This document shows, piece by piece, positions 45,294 through 55,149 of a stretch of DNA of 64,000 nucleotides. Below the pieces are notes generated by a model. It made no database searches and was not told where the DNA came from. It worked only from the letters and a program-made list of their open reading frames with translations. Source of the DNA: Acetobacter farinalis (GTDB lineage Bacteria > Pseudomonadota > Alphaproteobacteria > Acetobacterales > Acetobacteraceae); NCBI RefSeq assembly GCF_011516935.1, contig NZ_WOTF01000006.1, positions 34,778-98,777 of the forward strand. Direction: 5' to 3'. Position numbers and translations under genes: made by a program. The number at the start of each line of letters is the position of its first letter. Within the stretch, counting starts at the first letter, position 1.

Positions 45294-46025
45294 TCAGGCT
45301 TCCAGGCCGCCATCCACCGGCAGGGCGGCTCCTGTAATGTAGCCTGCCTGAGGGCTGGCGAGGAAAGAGACCATGCTGGCAATGTCCTGAACCGTTCCGT
45401 AGGCCCCGGTTGCGACAAAGCTGCTGATCAGCTTGGCGGAGTCCCCCGTGGCGGGGTTGAGGTCTGTATCAATCGGGCCGGGCTCCACCACGTTCGCGGT
45501 AATGCCTTTCGGCCCCAGATCTCGCGCAACACCCTTGGCAAACCCGCGCAGGGCGGCCTTGGTAGCCGCGTAAAGGGAAATGCCGGGGAAAGGCGCGCGG
45601 GCACCAAAAGCGGAACCAATGAAGATCAGCCGGCCGCCGTCCTTCATATGTTTGGCCGCTTCCATGGTTTCCACCATCACGGCGCGCAGGTTGAGGTTCA
45701 GAACCTCTTCGATCTGCGCAACACTCATTTCGTCAATCGGCCCGTACGGATAGAGGCCAGCGTTACACACCAGCGTATCAATCCGGCCAAATTCTTTCAC
45801 GGTGGCAGCAATTCCGGCCTGATTGCCCTCAATCGTGGTGCCATCGGCCTGTATGGTCAACGCCTTGCGGCCATGCGCCCGCACGGTTGCGGCTGTGGCC
45901 TCTGCGGCCTCTGCATTGCGGGCGTAGGTCAGGGCTACGTCAAACCCGTCTTTTGCCAATGCTTCTGCAATGGAGGCGCCAATGCCCCGGCTGCCGCCCG
46001 TGACCAGCGCTGCACGGTTTGTCAT
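45294..46025 (-). CDS. SDR family oxidoreductase
   Basis: The 243-residue short-chain dehydrogenase has the cofactor motif TGGSRGIGASIAEAL (about residues 9-23), NAG (VCNAGLYPYG), the catalytic Ser and YxxxK (SLYAATKAAL), and the C-terminal TGAALPVDGGLEA. It resembles the FabG-like or 3-oxoacyl reductase branch; the Arg/Asn pattern after strand 2 (YARNAEAAE) suggests NADPH. The substrate is unknown. argC lies 37 bases upstream on the same strand. Confidence 0.9.
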   Translation of the reverse strand: MTNRAALVTGGSRGIGASIAEALAKDGFDVALTYARNAEAAEATAATVRAHGRKALTIQADGTTIEGNQAGIAATVKEFGRIDTLVCNAGLYPYGPIDEMSVAQIEEVLNLNLRAVMVETMEAAKHMKDGGRLIFIGSAFGARAPFPGISLYAATKAALRGFAKGVARDLGPKGITANVVEPGPIDTDLNPATGDSAKLISSFVATGAYGTVQDIASMVSFLASPQAGYITGAALPVDGGLEA

Positions 46026-46062
46026 GTTTCAGGTCCTTGCTTTTGTAAAACCGAAGAAGTGC

Positions 46063-46983
46063 TCAGGCCTGTGTCAGGCCGAGCATCAAGGCGATATTCT
46101 GCAAAGCCGCCCCGGATGCCCCTTTGCCAAGGTTATCCAGCCGCGCTGTCAGCACGGCCTGCCGGGTGTGAGGATTGCCGTGAACCCGCAGTTCCATTTT
46201 ATCGCTGCCTGCCAGAGCCTCGGCGGAGAGTTTGGGGTCTGCAGGCAGAACATGCACGTGGTCCTGAGCGGTATAACGGCCAGCCAGTGCGGTATGCAGG
46301 TCTTCCCCTGTCACGCCGCCGTTCAGGTCATCCAGATGCAGCGGGATGGAGACAATCATGCCCTGCGCGAAATGGCCGACAGACGGCACAAAAACCGGCC
46401 GCCGTGCCAGCCCCGCATGGAGGTGAATTTCCGAGACATGCTTGTGCTCAAGTGCCAGACCATAGAGTTCAAAGGCCGGGCCGCCGTCGCGCTCGTGGGC
46501 TTCAATCATCATCCGGCCACCACCGGAATAGCCGCTGACGGCGTTGATGCACACAGGATAGTGGGCGTCCATAATCCCCGCATCAATCAGCGGGCGCAGC
46601 AGCGCAATCGCACCGGTTGGGTAACAGCCGGGGTTTGAGACGCGGGGCGCGCCCTGAATAGCTTCGGCCTGTGCGGGAGAAAGTTCCGGAAAGCCGTAGA
46701 CCCAGCCGGGGGCTGTGCGAAAGGCCGTGCTGGCGTCCAGCAGGCGCGGGGCTGCCTGCCCGAGTGTATTGGCCATCTCCACAGCCTCACGCGAGGCCTC
46801 ATCCGGCAGGCACAACACAACCAGATCTGCGGCCGCCATGGCGTCCTTGCGGACGGCCGGGTCTTTCCGGTGGGCGGGGTCGATGGAGTGGAGCGTGACA
46901 GGCAGCGCGGACAGGCGCTCCCGAATACCCAGCCCGGTGGTTCCGGCTTCTCCGTCAATAAAAATAACAGGCTGCTGTGTCAT
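46063..46983 (-). CDS. argC: N-acetyl-gamma-glutamyl-phosphate reductase (short, type 2)
   Basis: ArgC makes N-acetylglutamate semialdehyde in arginine synthesis. The 306-residue protein has IFIDGEAGTTGLGIRERL at the N-terminus, the active-site Cys in VSNPGCYPTGAIALLRPL, and FVPSVGHFAQGMIVSIPLHL. Length and motifs fit the short type-2 ArgC. The frame is open far upstream (to 47736), but that overlaps mazG and has no similarity, so ATG 46983 is used. Confidence 0.95.
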   Translation of the reverse strand: MTQQPVIFIDGEAGTTGLGIRERLSALPVTLHSIDPAHRKDPAVRKDAMAAADLVVLCLPDEASREAVEMANTLGQAAPRLLDASTAFRTAPGWVYGFPELSPAQAEAIQGAPRVSNPGCYPTGAIALLRPLIDAGIMDAHYPVCINAVSGYSGGGRMMIEAHERDGGPAFELYGLALEHKHVSEIHLHAGLARRPVFVPSVGHFAQGMIVSIPLHLDDLNGGVTGEDLHTALAGRYTAQDHVHVLPADPKLSAEALAGSDKMELRVHGNPHTRQAVLTARLDNLGKGASGAALQNIALMLGLTQA

Positions 46984-47220
46984 ACCGTTCTCATCCGCCC
47001 TGATCGTGGGAGGTCCTCTCTCTTCGCCTTGAACCACGGGCCTGTGGTGCGTGGCTGTTCGGTCTCTCTGCTTGTGCATAGTATGGGGTAAGTCCCCTGT
47101 GGCGAAAGGGGGGGGAATGAAAAACACCTTTCGGGTGCGGGGCTGGTATGCGGGAAGAGGCTTTCTGTTCCGGCCGCTGGAGGGAACACACAAGGGTATT
47201 GAAAGGAAGTGCAGGGTCTT

Positions 47221-48132
47221 ATGGGTGCACAACACGACGCCTCTTCGGCGCAGGATCAGACTGAAACCGCGGGGCAGACAGATGCCGCCCGTGAGCTGAC
47301 ACGCCTTGTGGCGCTGATGGCCCGCCTGCGCGACCCGGATCACGGTTGCCCGTGGGACCGGGAGCAGACGCATGAGACCATAGCGCCATACGCGATTGAA
47401 GAAGCCTACGAGGTTCTGGATGCCATTCAGAAGCGGGACTGGCAGGCTTTTCCGGATGAGCTGGGGGACCTGCTCCTGCAGGTGGTCTATCAGGCTCGGC
47501 TGGCGGAAGAGGAAGGGCATTTTGACTTCGCGACAGTCGCCCGGATGATTACGGAAAAAATGATCCGCCGCCATCCGCACGTGACATTCGGCCCGGATGT
47601 GCTGGGCTTTTCGGAAGAGGCCGCAGCCCGCACGGACAGCCCGCATGCCGCACAGCCAGCCTCTGCCGTCATGCCGGAGCAGTGGGAAAAGCTGAAAGAC
47701 AGGGAACGCCAGAAGCAAGGGGTTCCGGGCCAGCATTCCAGTGCTCTGGCGGGAATTCCCCCCGCGCTGCCAGCCTTGCTCCGGGCTTCAAAAATCGCCT
47801 CCCGCGCGGCGCGTGTGGGGTTTGACTGGCCGGACGTGCAGGGTGTCGTGGCCAAGGTGCATGAGGAAATGGAAGAATTCGCCGTGGAAATGGCGGCGAA
47901 TGACCGGGCCAAAATGCAGGATGAGCTGGGAGATGTCCTGTTCTCGATCGCCAGTCTGGCCCGACGCCTGAATCTGGACCCGGAGGCGTGTCTGCGGCAA
48001 GCCTGCGACAAATTCACGCGCCGCTTTCAGGCGGTTGAAGCGCATCTGGCGGCAGAGGGCCGCTCCATGCAGGATCAGTCCGTAGAGTATCTTGATGATG
48101 TCTGGAACGCGGTCAAAAAACGCGAGGCCTGA
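47221..48132 (+). CDS. mazG: Nucleoside triphosphate pyrophosphohydrolase MazG
   Basis: MazG hydrolyses (deoxy)nucleoside triphosphates to monophosphates and PPi. The 303-residue protein has two MazG domains: the first with LRDPDHGCPWDREQTHETIA, IEEAYEVLDAI and ELGDLLLQVV, the second with VHEEMEEFAVEM and DELGDVLFSIASL. These contain the metal-binding EExxE and ExxD residues. ATG 47221 is chosen; a GTG at 47209 is adjacent to AAAGGAA and is less likely. Confidence 0.95.
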   Translation: MGAQHDASSAQDQTETAGQTDAARELTRLVALMARLRDPDHGCPWDREQTHETIAPYAIEEAYEVLDAIQKRDWQAFPDELGDLLLQVVYQARLAEEEGHFDFATVARMITEKMIRRHPHVTFGPDVLGFSEEAAARTDSPHAAQPASAVMPEQWEKLKDRERQKQGVPGQHSSALAGIPPALPALLRASKIASRAARVGFDWPDVQGVVAKVHEEMEEFAVEMAANDRAKMQDELGDVLFSIASLARRLNLDPEACLRQACDKFTRRFQAVEAHLAAEGRSMQDQSVEYLDDVWNAVKKREA

Positions 48133-48156
48133 GAAGCCGGGCCTGGGATAGACGCC

Positions 48157-48190
48157 CAAAAAAAGGCCCCCTCCGGGTAAGAGGGGGCCA
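48157..48190 (-). terminator. Terminator of htpG
   Basis: GGCCCCCTC and GAGGGGGCC form a perfect 9-bp stem. On the minus strand it is followed by TTTTTTT. It lies just after the htpG stop and also separates the converging mazG. Confidence 0.8.
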
Positions 48191-48194
48191 GTGC

Positions 48195-50072
48195 TTATGC
48201 GGTGTGGGTTTCAGCACCGCCCGCAAGATAATCCATCAGCCTGCGGGAGAAGGCGTTTACGTCCTTTGGTGTTTCGCCATTCTGGATGCTGGCGACATCC
48301 AGCAGGATATGCGCCAGTGCGTCCACCGGCTTTCCAGCACTCACCAGCCCGGCCAGATGATGGACAATCGGATGGGCGGGGTTGAGTTCCAGAACCGGTG
48401 TGACGGAGGGCAGGCTCTGGCCGCTCCGCTGCATCAGCTTTTGCAGTTGCAGGTCCGGGCCTCCTTCGGGCGCGCTCAGCACCATGGCGCTGTTCACCAG
48501 GCGGTCTGTGGCGCGGATGTCGGACACCGCGTCACCCAGAGCCTCTTTCAGGGCAGGGACCAGCGTGTCCATGTCGGCCTTTTCGGCATCGCTTTCTGCG
48601 GGCGCGCCGAATTTTTCAAGGTCCGTCTGGCCCTGCGCCACGTTGCGCAACGTTTTCCCTTCATAGGTGCCCAGACGTTCCGGCCAGAAGGAGTCCACCG
48701 CATCAGACAGCAGCAGCACTTCCACACCGCGGGCCTTGAACCCTTCAATCTGCGGGGAGGAGGCGAGTGTTTCGGCATTGTCTCCCGTCAGGTAGTAAAT
48801 GGCGTCCTGCTCGGGCTTCATACGGCTGATATAGGCATCCAGAGAGGTGAGCCCCTCCACCGCGCTGGAACGGAAGCGGCTGAGAGCCGCTACCTCTGTG
48901 CGGTGTGCCGGGTCATCCCACATGCCTTCCTTCAGCACGGGGCCGAAGTTTTCCCAGAAGGTTGCGTAGGCCTCTTCATCTTTGGAGCGGGTTTTCAGTT
49001 CGCCCATCACCTTGCCGGTCACGGCCTTGCGGATGCGCGCCAGAACCGGGGTGGCCTGAAGCATCTCGCGCGAGACGTTCAGAGGCAGATCTTCCGTATC
49101 CACAACGCCCTGCACAAAGCGCAGCCATGAGGGGAGGATGGTGGCTTCATCAGTAATGAACATCCGGCGGACATGCAGCCTGACGCGGCTTTCCCGTGTC
49201 TGCTCGGCAAATTCAAACGGGCGGCTGCCCGGAATGAAGAGCAGGGCCGAGAATTCAATCGTGCCTTCAGCGCGCCAGTGCAGCGTGTCCCACGGTGTAT
49301 CGAAATTGTGGGTGACGTGACGATAGAACTCGTTCAGCTGTTCATCCGTCACTTCACTGCGCGGCTTGCGCCACAGGGCGGTGCCTTCGTTTGCCGCTTC
49401 TTCCGTGCCGTCCTTGAGGATGGTAACGGGCCAGGCAATATGGTCGGACCATTTGCGGATAATGGCTTCAAGGCGCCAGCTATCAAGGAATTCGTCCGCA
49501 TCCTCCTTGATATGCAGTGTGATATCGGTGCCGGGCTTTTCACGCGTGGCAGGTTCCAGCGTGTAGGAGCCTTTTCCGTCAGACGTCCAGCGCCAGGCCT
49601 CCTCCGAGCCAGCGCGGCGGGAGACAACATCCACCTTGTCCGCCACCATGAAGGCTGCATAGAAGCCCACGCCAAACTGGCCGATCAGATTCGGGCGGTC
49701 TTCCGGCTTCGCGTTTTCCAGCTTCTGGCCGAAGGCGCGGGTGCCGGAGCGGGCAATGGTGCCCAGATTGGAAACCAGTTCCTCACGGCTCATGCCTGAC
49801 CCATCATCACTGATGGTCAGCAGGCGGGCGTCCTTGTCCGGGTTGATCCGGATTTTTGCGTCTTCGGGAAGGGCGTGCGCGCCATCGGTCAACGCCTCAA
49901 AACGACGGCGGTCCGTGGCATCAGCGGCGTTTGCAACCAGTTCACGCAGAAAAATTTCCCGCTCGGAATAGAGCGAATGCACGACAAGATCGAGCAGCCG
50001 CCCGACTTCCGCGCTGAATTCCCGTGTTTCGCTGCCGTTTGCGGGCGTGGCGCCCGTAGCTCTTTCAGTCAT
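48195..50072 (-). CDS. htpG: Molecular chaperone HtpG (Hsp90)
   Basis: HtpG is the bacterial Hsp90 dimeric chaperone. The 625-residue protein contains the ATP-lid region ([57 protein letters not shown]), the middle domain ([11 protein letters not shown]) and the C-terminal dimerisation part ending [21 protein letters not shown]. Start at ATG 50072 (second of two adjacent ATGs) gives GGGG spacing; upstream residues to 50189 are not family sequence. Confidence 0.97.
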   Translation of the reverse strand: MTERATGATPANGSETREFSAEVGRLLDLVVHSLYSEREIFLRELVANAADATDRRRFEALTDGAHALPEDAKIRINPDKDARLLTISDDGSGMSREELVSNLGTIARSGTRAFGQKLENAKPEDRPNLIGQFGVGFYAAFMVADKVDVVSRRAGSEEAWRWTSDGKGSYTLEPATREKPGTDITLHIKEDADEFLDSWRLEAIIRKWSDHIAWPVTILKDGTEEAANEGTALWRKPRSEVTDEQLNEFYRHVTHNFDTPWDTLHWRAEGTIEFSALLFIPGSRPFEFAEQTRESRVRLHVRRMFITDEATILPSWLRFVQGVVDTEDLPLNVSREMLQATPVLARIRKAVTGKVMGELKTRSKDEEAYATFWENFGPVLKEGMWDDPAHRTEVAALSRFRSSAVEGLTSLDAYISRMKPEQDAIYYLTGDNAETLASSPQIEGFKARGVEVLLLSDAVDSFWPERLGTYEGKTLRNVAQGQTDLEKFGAPAESDAEKADMDTLVPALKEALGDAVSDIRATDRLVNSAMVLSAPEGGPDLQLQKLMQRSGQSLPSVTPVLELNPAHPIVHHLAGLVSAGKPVDALAHILLDVASIQNGETPKDVNAFSRRLMDYLAGGAETHTA

Positions 50073-50208
50073 CATATCCCCGCATTCATGCGTCTTGTGC
50101 ATCATGAGCGCGGCAGTATCTGCCCTCAGGCCAGACGCTGCCGCCTCCTGCATCTTCAAGGAGATGAGATGATCGGGAGAATTTTTCAATATCTCCCGAT
50201 GCAGAACG

Positions 50209-50649
50209 TCAGCGGTTTTTCAGGGACTCGGCGGTGCACTGGCCTGTGCGGAAGAAAGACCATTCCTCACAACTGTTTCCATCCGGCAGGTGACACACGC
50301 CATACTGCCCCCCGGAGGACGCGGTGCGGATCTCCAGCTTGCCTCCGGCGTTAAGGCAGTGGAGCGAAGCCGGATTGGCCATGCCAATGCGCTTTTTGCT
50401 CTGGGCCGGGGCCTGCTGGCCGGGGGGCATGGTGCCGGGTGTTGCACTCTGTGCCGTACCCGGCACCGGGGCTTGCGGTGCTACGCTCTGCGGCAGGGCC
50501 GCGCCGGAGGGTGTAGCTCCGGCCTGTTCACTCGCTGTGGCCGGTGCAGGCTGGCACGCTGCCAGACTGCACAGGGTGGCCCCCAGCACACTCGCGCCGA
50601 GCAGTTTTCTGGAGACTGTACCCATCAGGACCGGGAAACGTGTGATCAT
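50209..50649 (-). CDS. DUF333-containing lipoprotein
   Basis: The 146-residue protein has a lipoprotein signal (lipobox LAAC near residue 32), a Pro/Ala/Thr-rich linker (about 33-90), and a C-terminal DUF333 domain ([40 protein letters not shown]) with its conserved cysteines. DUF333 proteins are often called hemolysin-like without evidence. Function is unknown; it is likely outer-membrane or periplasmic. Confidence 0.85.
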   Translation of the reverse strand: MITRFPVLMGTVSRKLLGASVLGATLCSLAACQPAPATASEQAGATPSGAALPQSVAPQAPVPGTAQSATPGTMPPGQQAPAQSKKRIGMANPASLHCLNAGGKLEIRTASSGGQYGVCHLPDGNSCEEWSFFRTGQCTAESLKNR

Positions 50650-50849
50650 CTGTCTGTCTTCTCCTGAGTATGGCGTCTGGGTGCGCCATGCGCCTTCAGC
50701 AGGCGGGACGGTTGAATGGGGGCAGCCTCGGCCCTGCTGTGGCCAGCGGCCATCAGGTCGAAGCGTCTCCCGCAGAAAGAGCATCATTCGACAAAGGTAT
50801 AAATGAGGCAACGGCAGGACTTTTCTCTCAAACCCGGAAAGGGGGGCGT

Positions 50850-51713
50850 ATGAAAACGAGATGGAAAAAATGGGGAGCGGCGTTCTTGCGCCTGTTCAGG
50901 CCGGATACGCGCAAACCGCTGGCCGTGTTGACCATGGTGTATAACGAGCACCGCATGCTGCCGCTCTGGGCTGATTATTACAGGCGGCAGGCCGGGGCGG
51001 GGAATATTTTTGTTCTGGACCACGGGAGCGATGCCCTGCCTGCTCTGCCCGGGTGTGAGGTCATTCCCGTCCCGCGGGGTGAAGTGGATGAGATTGACCG
51101 TTGCGCGCAGGTTGAGGCGTTTCAGAAACAGCTTCTCAAAACCTATCGGTATGTTCTCTTCACGGACTGTGATGAATTTCTGGTGGCGGACCCTGCGCGG
51201 TATTCGTCCCTGCTGGACTACGTAGAGCGGGCTCCAGCCCCCAGCCTCCGCTGTGTGGGGGTGGATGTGATTGATTACGCACCGGATCTGCCACCTGTGC
51301 AGTGGGACAAACCCATTCTGGCGCAAAGATCCTATGGTGCGGTACGCTTCTGGTCGTGCAAAACGCTTCTCTCCTCCGTGCCTCTAACCTGGCAGCCCGG
51401 TTTTCATGCCTGCGAGGAACCCGCTTATCTGGATACAGACCTATGGATGTTTCACCTGAAATATGCGGATCAACACACCCTGCTGGAACGGTTGAACATC
51501 ACACGCCACCTGCGGTGGAGTGAGCGGGCGCTGACCTTGGAGCATGGTGCCTCGCACCGGATGGCGGATCGGACCATGGTCAACTTCATCAGGACATTTC
51601 AGGCAACGCGTTCGGAAACATCTCTGGGGGATCTTGATCTTGCAGGGATTATAAACGCGGGCGCTGAAAGCGGTCTGCACAGAATTCCGGAGCGTTTTCT
51701 CAAGGCGTTTTGA
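50850..51713 (+). CDS. Glycosyltransferase family 2-like protein
   Basis: The 287-residue protein starts at ATG 50850 (GGGGGG ribosome site). It has LAVLTMVYNEHRMLPLWADY at the N-terminus and a DxD-like motif in VLFTDCDEFLVADP (about residues 103-116), in the manner of GT2/DUF-type glycosyltransferases that act on surface glycans. The basic N-terminus (MKTRWKKWG) may associate with the membrane. Donor and acceptor are unknown; no polysaccharide cluster surrounds it. Confidence 0.75.
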   Translation: MKTRWKKWGAAFLRLFRPDTRKPLAVLTMVYNEHRMLPLWADYYRRQAGAGNIFVLDHGSDALPALPGCEVIPVPRGEVDEIDRCAQVEAFQKQLLKTYRYVLFTDCDEFLVADPARYSSLLDYVERAPAPSLRCVGVDVIDYAPDLPPVQWDKPILAQRSYGAVRFWSCKTLLSSVPLTWQPGFHACEEPAYLDTDLWMFHLKYADQHTLLERLNITRHLRWSERALTLEHGASHRMADRTMVNFIRTFQATRSETSLGDLDLAGIINAGAESGLHRIPERFLKAF

Positions 51714-51729
51714 AAACGCGAAGGTTTTT

Positions 51730-52653
51730 CTAAAGCGTCTCAAACGTACGCAGCGTCGAGACAAGGCGTTCTGCCACCTGCGCCAGAGCGTCGCTCAGGC
51801 GGGAGAAGCCTGCGTGCTTCTGGCGTGTTTGCTCATCCATATACAGGCTGCGGCGCATTTCTATCTGAAGGGCATGCACTCCGTCACGCGGGCGACCGTA
51901 ATGCTGGGTGATATATCCGCCTGCGTATGGTGTATTGCGTGATGTTCTGAAGCCCAAGTCCTGCAGGGCGTCTTCCGCTGTCTGTACCAGAACATGTGCG
52001 CAGCTTGCCCCGTAAACATCACCCAGAACAAAATCAGGGTTTCCGGCTTCCGGCGCGTCGGGCATGGAGTGAAGGTCCAGCAGCAGGCATAGGCCATGTC
52101 GCTCCTGTGTCTGGCGCAGTGTGCCGGCCAGAGCGGCATGATATGGCATCCAGTAATCCCGGACCCGGAGCGCTGCTTCCATGAAAGGCATCCGGCTCCG
52201 GTAAATCTGGCGGTTATCGGCAACCACGCGGGGCACAGACCCCAACCCGGCAAGACCCCGATGCGTTGCCCGCACGAAGGCTGGCACAGGCGTGCTGAAC
52301 ATGCGGGGGTCGAGATCCCACGCGGCGCGATTCACATCACAGAACACGCGGGGGAAGGTTGCATGGACCAGCATAGGGCCAGCCGCGTGCGCCTGTGCCG
52401 CCAAGGCGTCCACATAGCTGTCTTCCCCGCTGCGCAGGATGTTCAGAGGTTGGCGGCTCTCCTGCACAAAAAGTTCCGGGTAGAAACGGCCCGAATGGGG
52501 GGAGGCCAGCACAACCGGGGTTTCCGGCTGGCCGGAAACCAGCACCGGGGCGGGAGCCTGCACGCGGTCCGCTTCTTCTTGTCCGCTGGCTGGCTTTTCA
52601 GGCAAAACCTTGGCCAGACCCCGGTTGATCAGGCTGTGCGTAATATTTTTCAT
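51730..52653 (-). CDS. N-formylglutamate amidohydrolase family protein
   Basis: The 307-residue protein has the family opening VVLASPHSGRFYPELFVQES, the metal-binding ERHGLCLLLDLHSM segment, and VFCDVNRAAWDLDPRMF. HutG-type enzymes hydrolyse N-formylglutamate in histidine catabolism, but no hut genes are near, so the substrate is open. ATG 52653 is preferred to a GTG at 52677. Its promoter side faces tRNA-Val. Confidence 0.85.
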   Translation of the reverse strand: MKNITHSLINRGLAKVLPEKPASGQEEADRVQAPAPVLVSGQPETPVVLASPHSGRFYPELFVQESRQPLNILRSGEDSYVDALAAQAHAAGPMLVHATFPRVFCDVNRAAWDLDPRMFSTPVPAFVRATHRGLAGLGSVPRVVADNRQIYRSRMPFMEAALRVRDYWMPYHAALAGTLRQTQERHGLCLLLDLHSMPDAPEAGNPDFVLGDVYGASCAHVLVQTAEDALQDLGFRTSRNTPYAGGYITQHYGRPRDGVHALQIEMRRSLYMDEQTRQKHAGFSRLSDALAQVAERLVSTLRTFETL

Positions 52654-52719
52654 GAGCCCATCATTGAGGGCTTGCACTTTGAACGCAAGCGAGATAGAAC
52701 GCGGCCCACGGTCAAAGAT

Positions 52720-52794
52720 GGGCGCATAGCTCAGCGGTAGAGCACTACCTTGACATGGTAGGGGTCACAGGTTCAATCCCTGTTGCGCCCACCA
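52720..52794 (+). tRNA. tRNA-Val (anticodon GAC)
   Basis: A full cloverleaf is readable: acceptor GGGCGCA/TGCGCCC, D arm GCTC-GAGC, anticodon stem CTACC/GGTAG with loop TTGACAT (anticodon GAC), T arm CAGG-GTTCAATCC-CTG with CCA encoded (52792-52794). A 10-bp inverted repeat immediately flanks it (GGTCAAAGAT 52710-52719, ATCTTTGACC 52794-52803). Confidence 0.97.
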
Positions 52795-52945
52795 TCTTTG
52801 ACCGGTGGAAAACCCACTGTTTTCTGAAGCTTATGCACTTGGACTGCTATCCTTCGCAGTTAAGTCTGGCACGCTACCAGCACACAAATTGAAATTTACC
52901 ACTGATAGGGCTGCGACCCGGTCAATGGCGCTTGCGACCTCTTCA

Positions 52946-53437
52946 ATGAGCGCGCGGAGCGACCGGCCTGAGTTGTTGCGGAGGATCGTCGATCTGCAAG
53001 GCGGTGAAGTCGTGATCGCGGAAAAGATGGATCGCATCAGCCGCCTGCCTCTTGCCGACGCGGCGCAGCTTGTGAAAGCTATCTGTAATCAAGGCGCACG
53101 GCGCGCCACCCTCGGTGTTGTAGATCTATCGGAAGTGACAGCCTTGGCCGAAGGCGTCGCTCGGATTGTTCTTGAATCCGCACAAGAAATGCTTCTGCGC
53201 CTAGCCTTGCAGATGGCCGCCGCCGACGATGAGGATCGAAGGGAACGCCAACGGCAAGGGGATAGAACTGGCGAAAGCGGCAGGCCGTTATGGCGGGTGC
53301 AGACCCAATCGGGCGTTGCACGCTCGCGTTGTCGCGCTCCGGGCGGGAGCAGCATCGCGGAAACCGCTCGTCTAGCCGGGGGCAGCGTCAGCCAAGTCAA
53401 GCGGGTATGGGCAATGTGCAAAGGTAAGAGAAAGTAG
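52946..53437 (+). pseudogene. Degenerate serine recombinase (resolvase), frameshifted and 5'-truncated
   Basis: The frame from about 52946 reads as resolvase catalytic-domain sequence (RRIVDLQGGEVVIAEKMDRI; ARIVLESAQEMLLRLALQMA; DDEDRRERQRQG). At a run of four G (53258-53261) it shifts: the next frame continues IELAKAAGRYGGCRPNRALH, and the first frame then resumes at SIAETARLAGGSVSQVKRVW, the C-terminal helix-turn-helix. The N-terminal catalytic serine region is missing. It follows tRNA-Val by 150 bases, as in an integrated element now decaying. Confidence 0.75.
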
Positions 53438-53592
53438 TAAATGGCCGCTTTCGCCTCATGTCGGTCGTTCCCGACGTCTTGGTGTAGAGCGGATAGCGGA
53501 TATTCGCGGTAACTACTCTTCGTTCTTGTTTTGCGCCACTGCCGGCTACCCGGCATAATGTCCGCGCCTTGGGATAGTATTACTGGTGATGT

Positions 53593-54765
53593 CTAGCTTA
53601 TAATCCAATGACGCTTAAGATATTCATCAAACATTGGAACAGTAAATGCAATATCTCCATACGCAGGACTGTAAATCATTCCCTTCGCAATGATTTGTGC
53701 GCGTCTAGGTCCAAGTGTCGTGAGTTTTTCGCCGAGCTTGTCGGCGACCTCTGCTGAACGATATGGCCCCGCTCCTAGCTGTGCCATTGCGATGACATAT
53801 TCTCTCTCCTTTGGCGTTAGGCGATCAATACGAACCTTGAAGAAACCTTCGTCGAGCCTTCTAAGTGCTTCTTTCTCGGCGGCTTGAATACAATCTATGC
53901 TAATCGGAGATTGCATTGATGCATTCCATACCTGAAACCCCCATTCTTGTAAGAAATAAGGATATCCTTTTGTTAAATTAACAATTTTATATAGAAAATC
54001 TTCGTCTATAGACTCACCCTCACTTTCGATCGGCTGCCGAATTGCATTTGCAGCATCTAATTTATTCAAAGCATCTATCTTTGGATAAATGAAAAGTCTT
54101 TCCGCATATGATTTTGCATCCCCGGACAGGGCTGCTACTGCGGGAAGACCTGCCCCGAATAATAGCACTGGCAACGCTTTTTGATTGATGCGATGAATCG
54201 CAACAATCAGCGCGCCTAACTCTGCAGGTGAAAGATACTGCACTTCATCAATCAGCAACACCCATCCTCGGCCAGCAGCTTTTGCCGCCTCGCCAATTTT
54301 AAAAAAGAGTTCGGTGATATCGTATTCAAGATTTCCGCTGTCCGCCACTCCTGGCTCGGGATCGACCGATACTTCAAAATCGCCCATAGAAATTTTGAAT
54401 ACGCTTGCGAAACTGCGAAGAGCGCGCATAGCATTATGTGTGGCAGTCTTTGCATTCTCAAATAGCGATAGTTTACGAAGAACCTGATAGATTTTTGGAT
54501 AAAGCAGATCGGCAAGTGTCCGATCTTCTGGTGCCTCTATAAAAGAGGTGAGGTAATTTAGTTTTTCAGCAACCTGTTCGATTCGGTTTAGAAGAACAGT
54601 TTTGCCGACACCGTGCAAACCCAATAGCATTTGCGATTGGGCAGGGCGCCCAAGTAGAATACGTTTTAGAGCTATCTCGGTAGTCGTGATAATTTCCTCA
54701 CGCCCCGCTAACTCGGGCGGCTGTGAGCCAGCCCCGGGAGCAAACGGATTTCGAACCGGGTCCAT
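53593..54765 (-). CDS. AAA ATPase of accessory-element type
   Basis: The 390-residue protein has an ORC/STAND-like P-loop domain: NPFAPGAGSQPPELAGREEI at the N-terminus, Walker A GLHGVGKTVLLNR (about residues 49-61), Walker B GWVLLIDEVQYL, sensor region (ALPVLLFGAGLPAV), and a C-terminal winged-helix part (DRLTPKEREYVIAMAQLGAG). Such ATPases are frequent on genomic islands and act alone as far as known. Codon use and AT content (runs such as TAATTTAGTTTTT) differ from the chromosome. Function unknown; a defence role is possible but unsupported. Confidence 0.8.
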   Translation of the reverse strand: MDPVRNPFAPGAGSQPPELAGREEIITTTEIALKRILLGRPAQSQMLLGLHGVGKTVLLNRIEQVAEKLNYLTSFIEAPEDRTLADLLYPKIYQVLRKLSLFENAKTATHNAMRALRSFASVFKISMGDFEVSVDPEPGVADSGNLEYDITELFFKIGEAAKAAGRGWVLLIDEVQYLSPAELGALIVAIHRINQKALPVLLFGAGLPAVAALSGDAKSYAERLFIYPKIDALNKLDAANAIRQPIESEGESIDEDFLYKIVNLTKGYPYFLQEWGFQVWNASMQSPISIDCIQAAEKEALRRLDEGFFKVRIDRLTPKEREYVIAMAQLGAGPYRSAEVADKLGEKLTTLGPRRAQIIAKGMIYSPAYGDIAFTVPMFDEYLKRHWIIS

Positions 54766-55149
54766 CTTTATCTCTTTAGGTGCGGTTATACATTGATTGG
54801 CATATAACCATATAAAGTTTACCTAATCAATAAAATCTCATGTTGCTCTTGTGAGGAATGTCTCGGTAACTGGCCTGCCAGCCAAGAGCGGACATTTCGC
54901 TTCCCCCCCCATTTCCGACAGTTCATACTTTTTTCTCTAACCATCACTATCATCTGGAAACACGCGTTGGGGAGGGCAAGTATCGGCTGACCATGGAGTC
55001 CTGGATGTTCCGGGAAAACGGCACCGCTGTGCGTTGGCACATGAGTGACATAACAAGTCGGCAGTTTTGTTGTCTCTGGCCGCGAGCGCAGGCGGTTCGG
55101 CGGGAGCGAACTGAAGCGACGTATCGTCTTGATCAATGCCCCGCCGCTT
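54766..55149. other. No gene seen
   Basis: This 384-base gap has short frames only and includes GAGCGGACATTTCGCTTCCC and a run of seven C. I see no RNA gene or clear repeat. It may be the decayed edge of the island. Confidence 0.5.

Noticed and set aside
46983..47736. Upstream extension of argC
   Set aside because: The extra 250 residues overlap mazG on the other strand and show no ArgC similarity; the family start is at 46983.
52720..52794. A duplicated tRNA-Val 3' end marking the far attachment site of the island
   Set aside because: I looked for a copy of the T-arm/acceptor sequence between 53 and 58 kb and saw none, so no att site is claimed.
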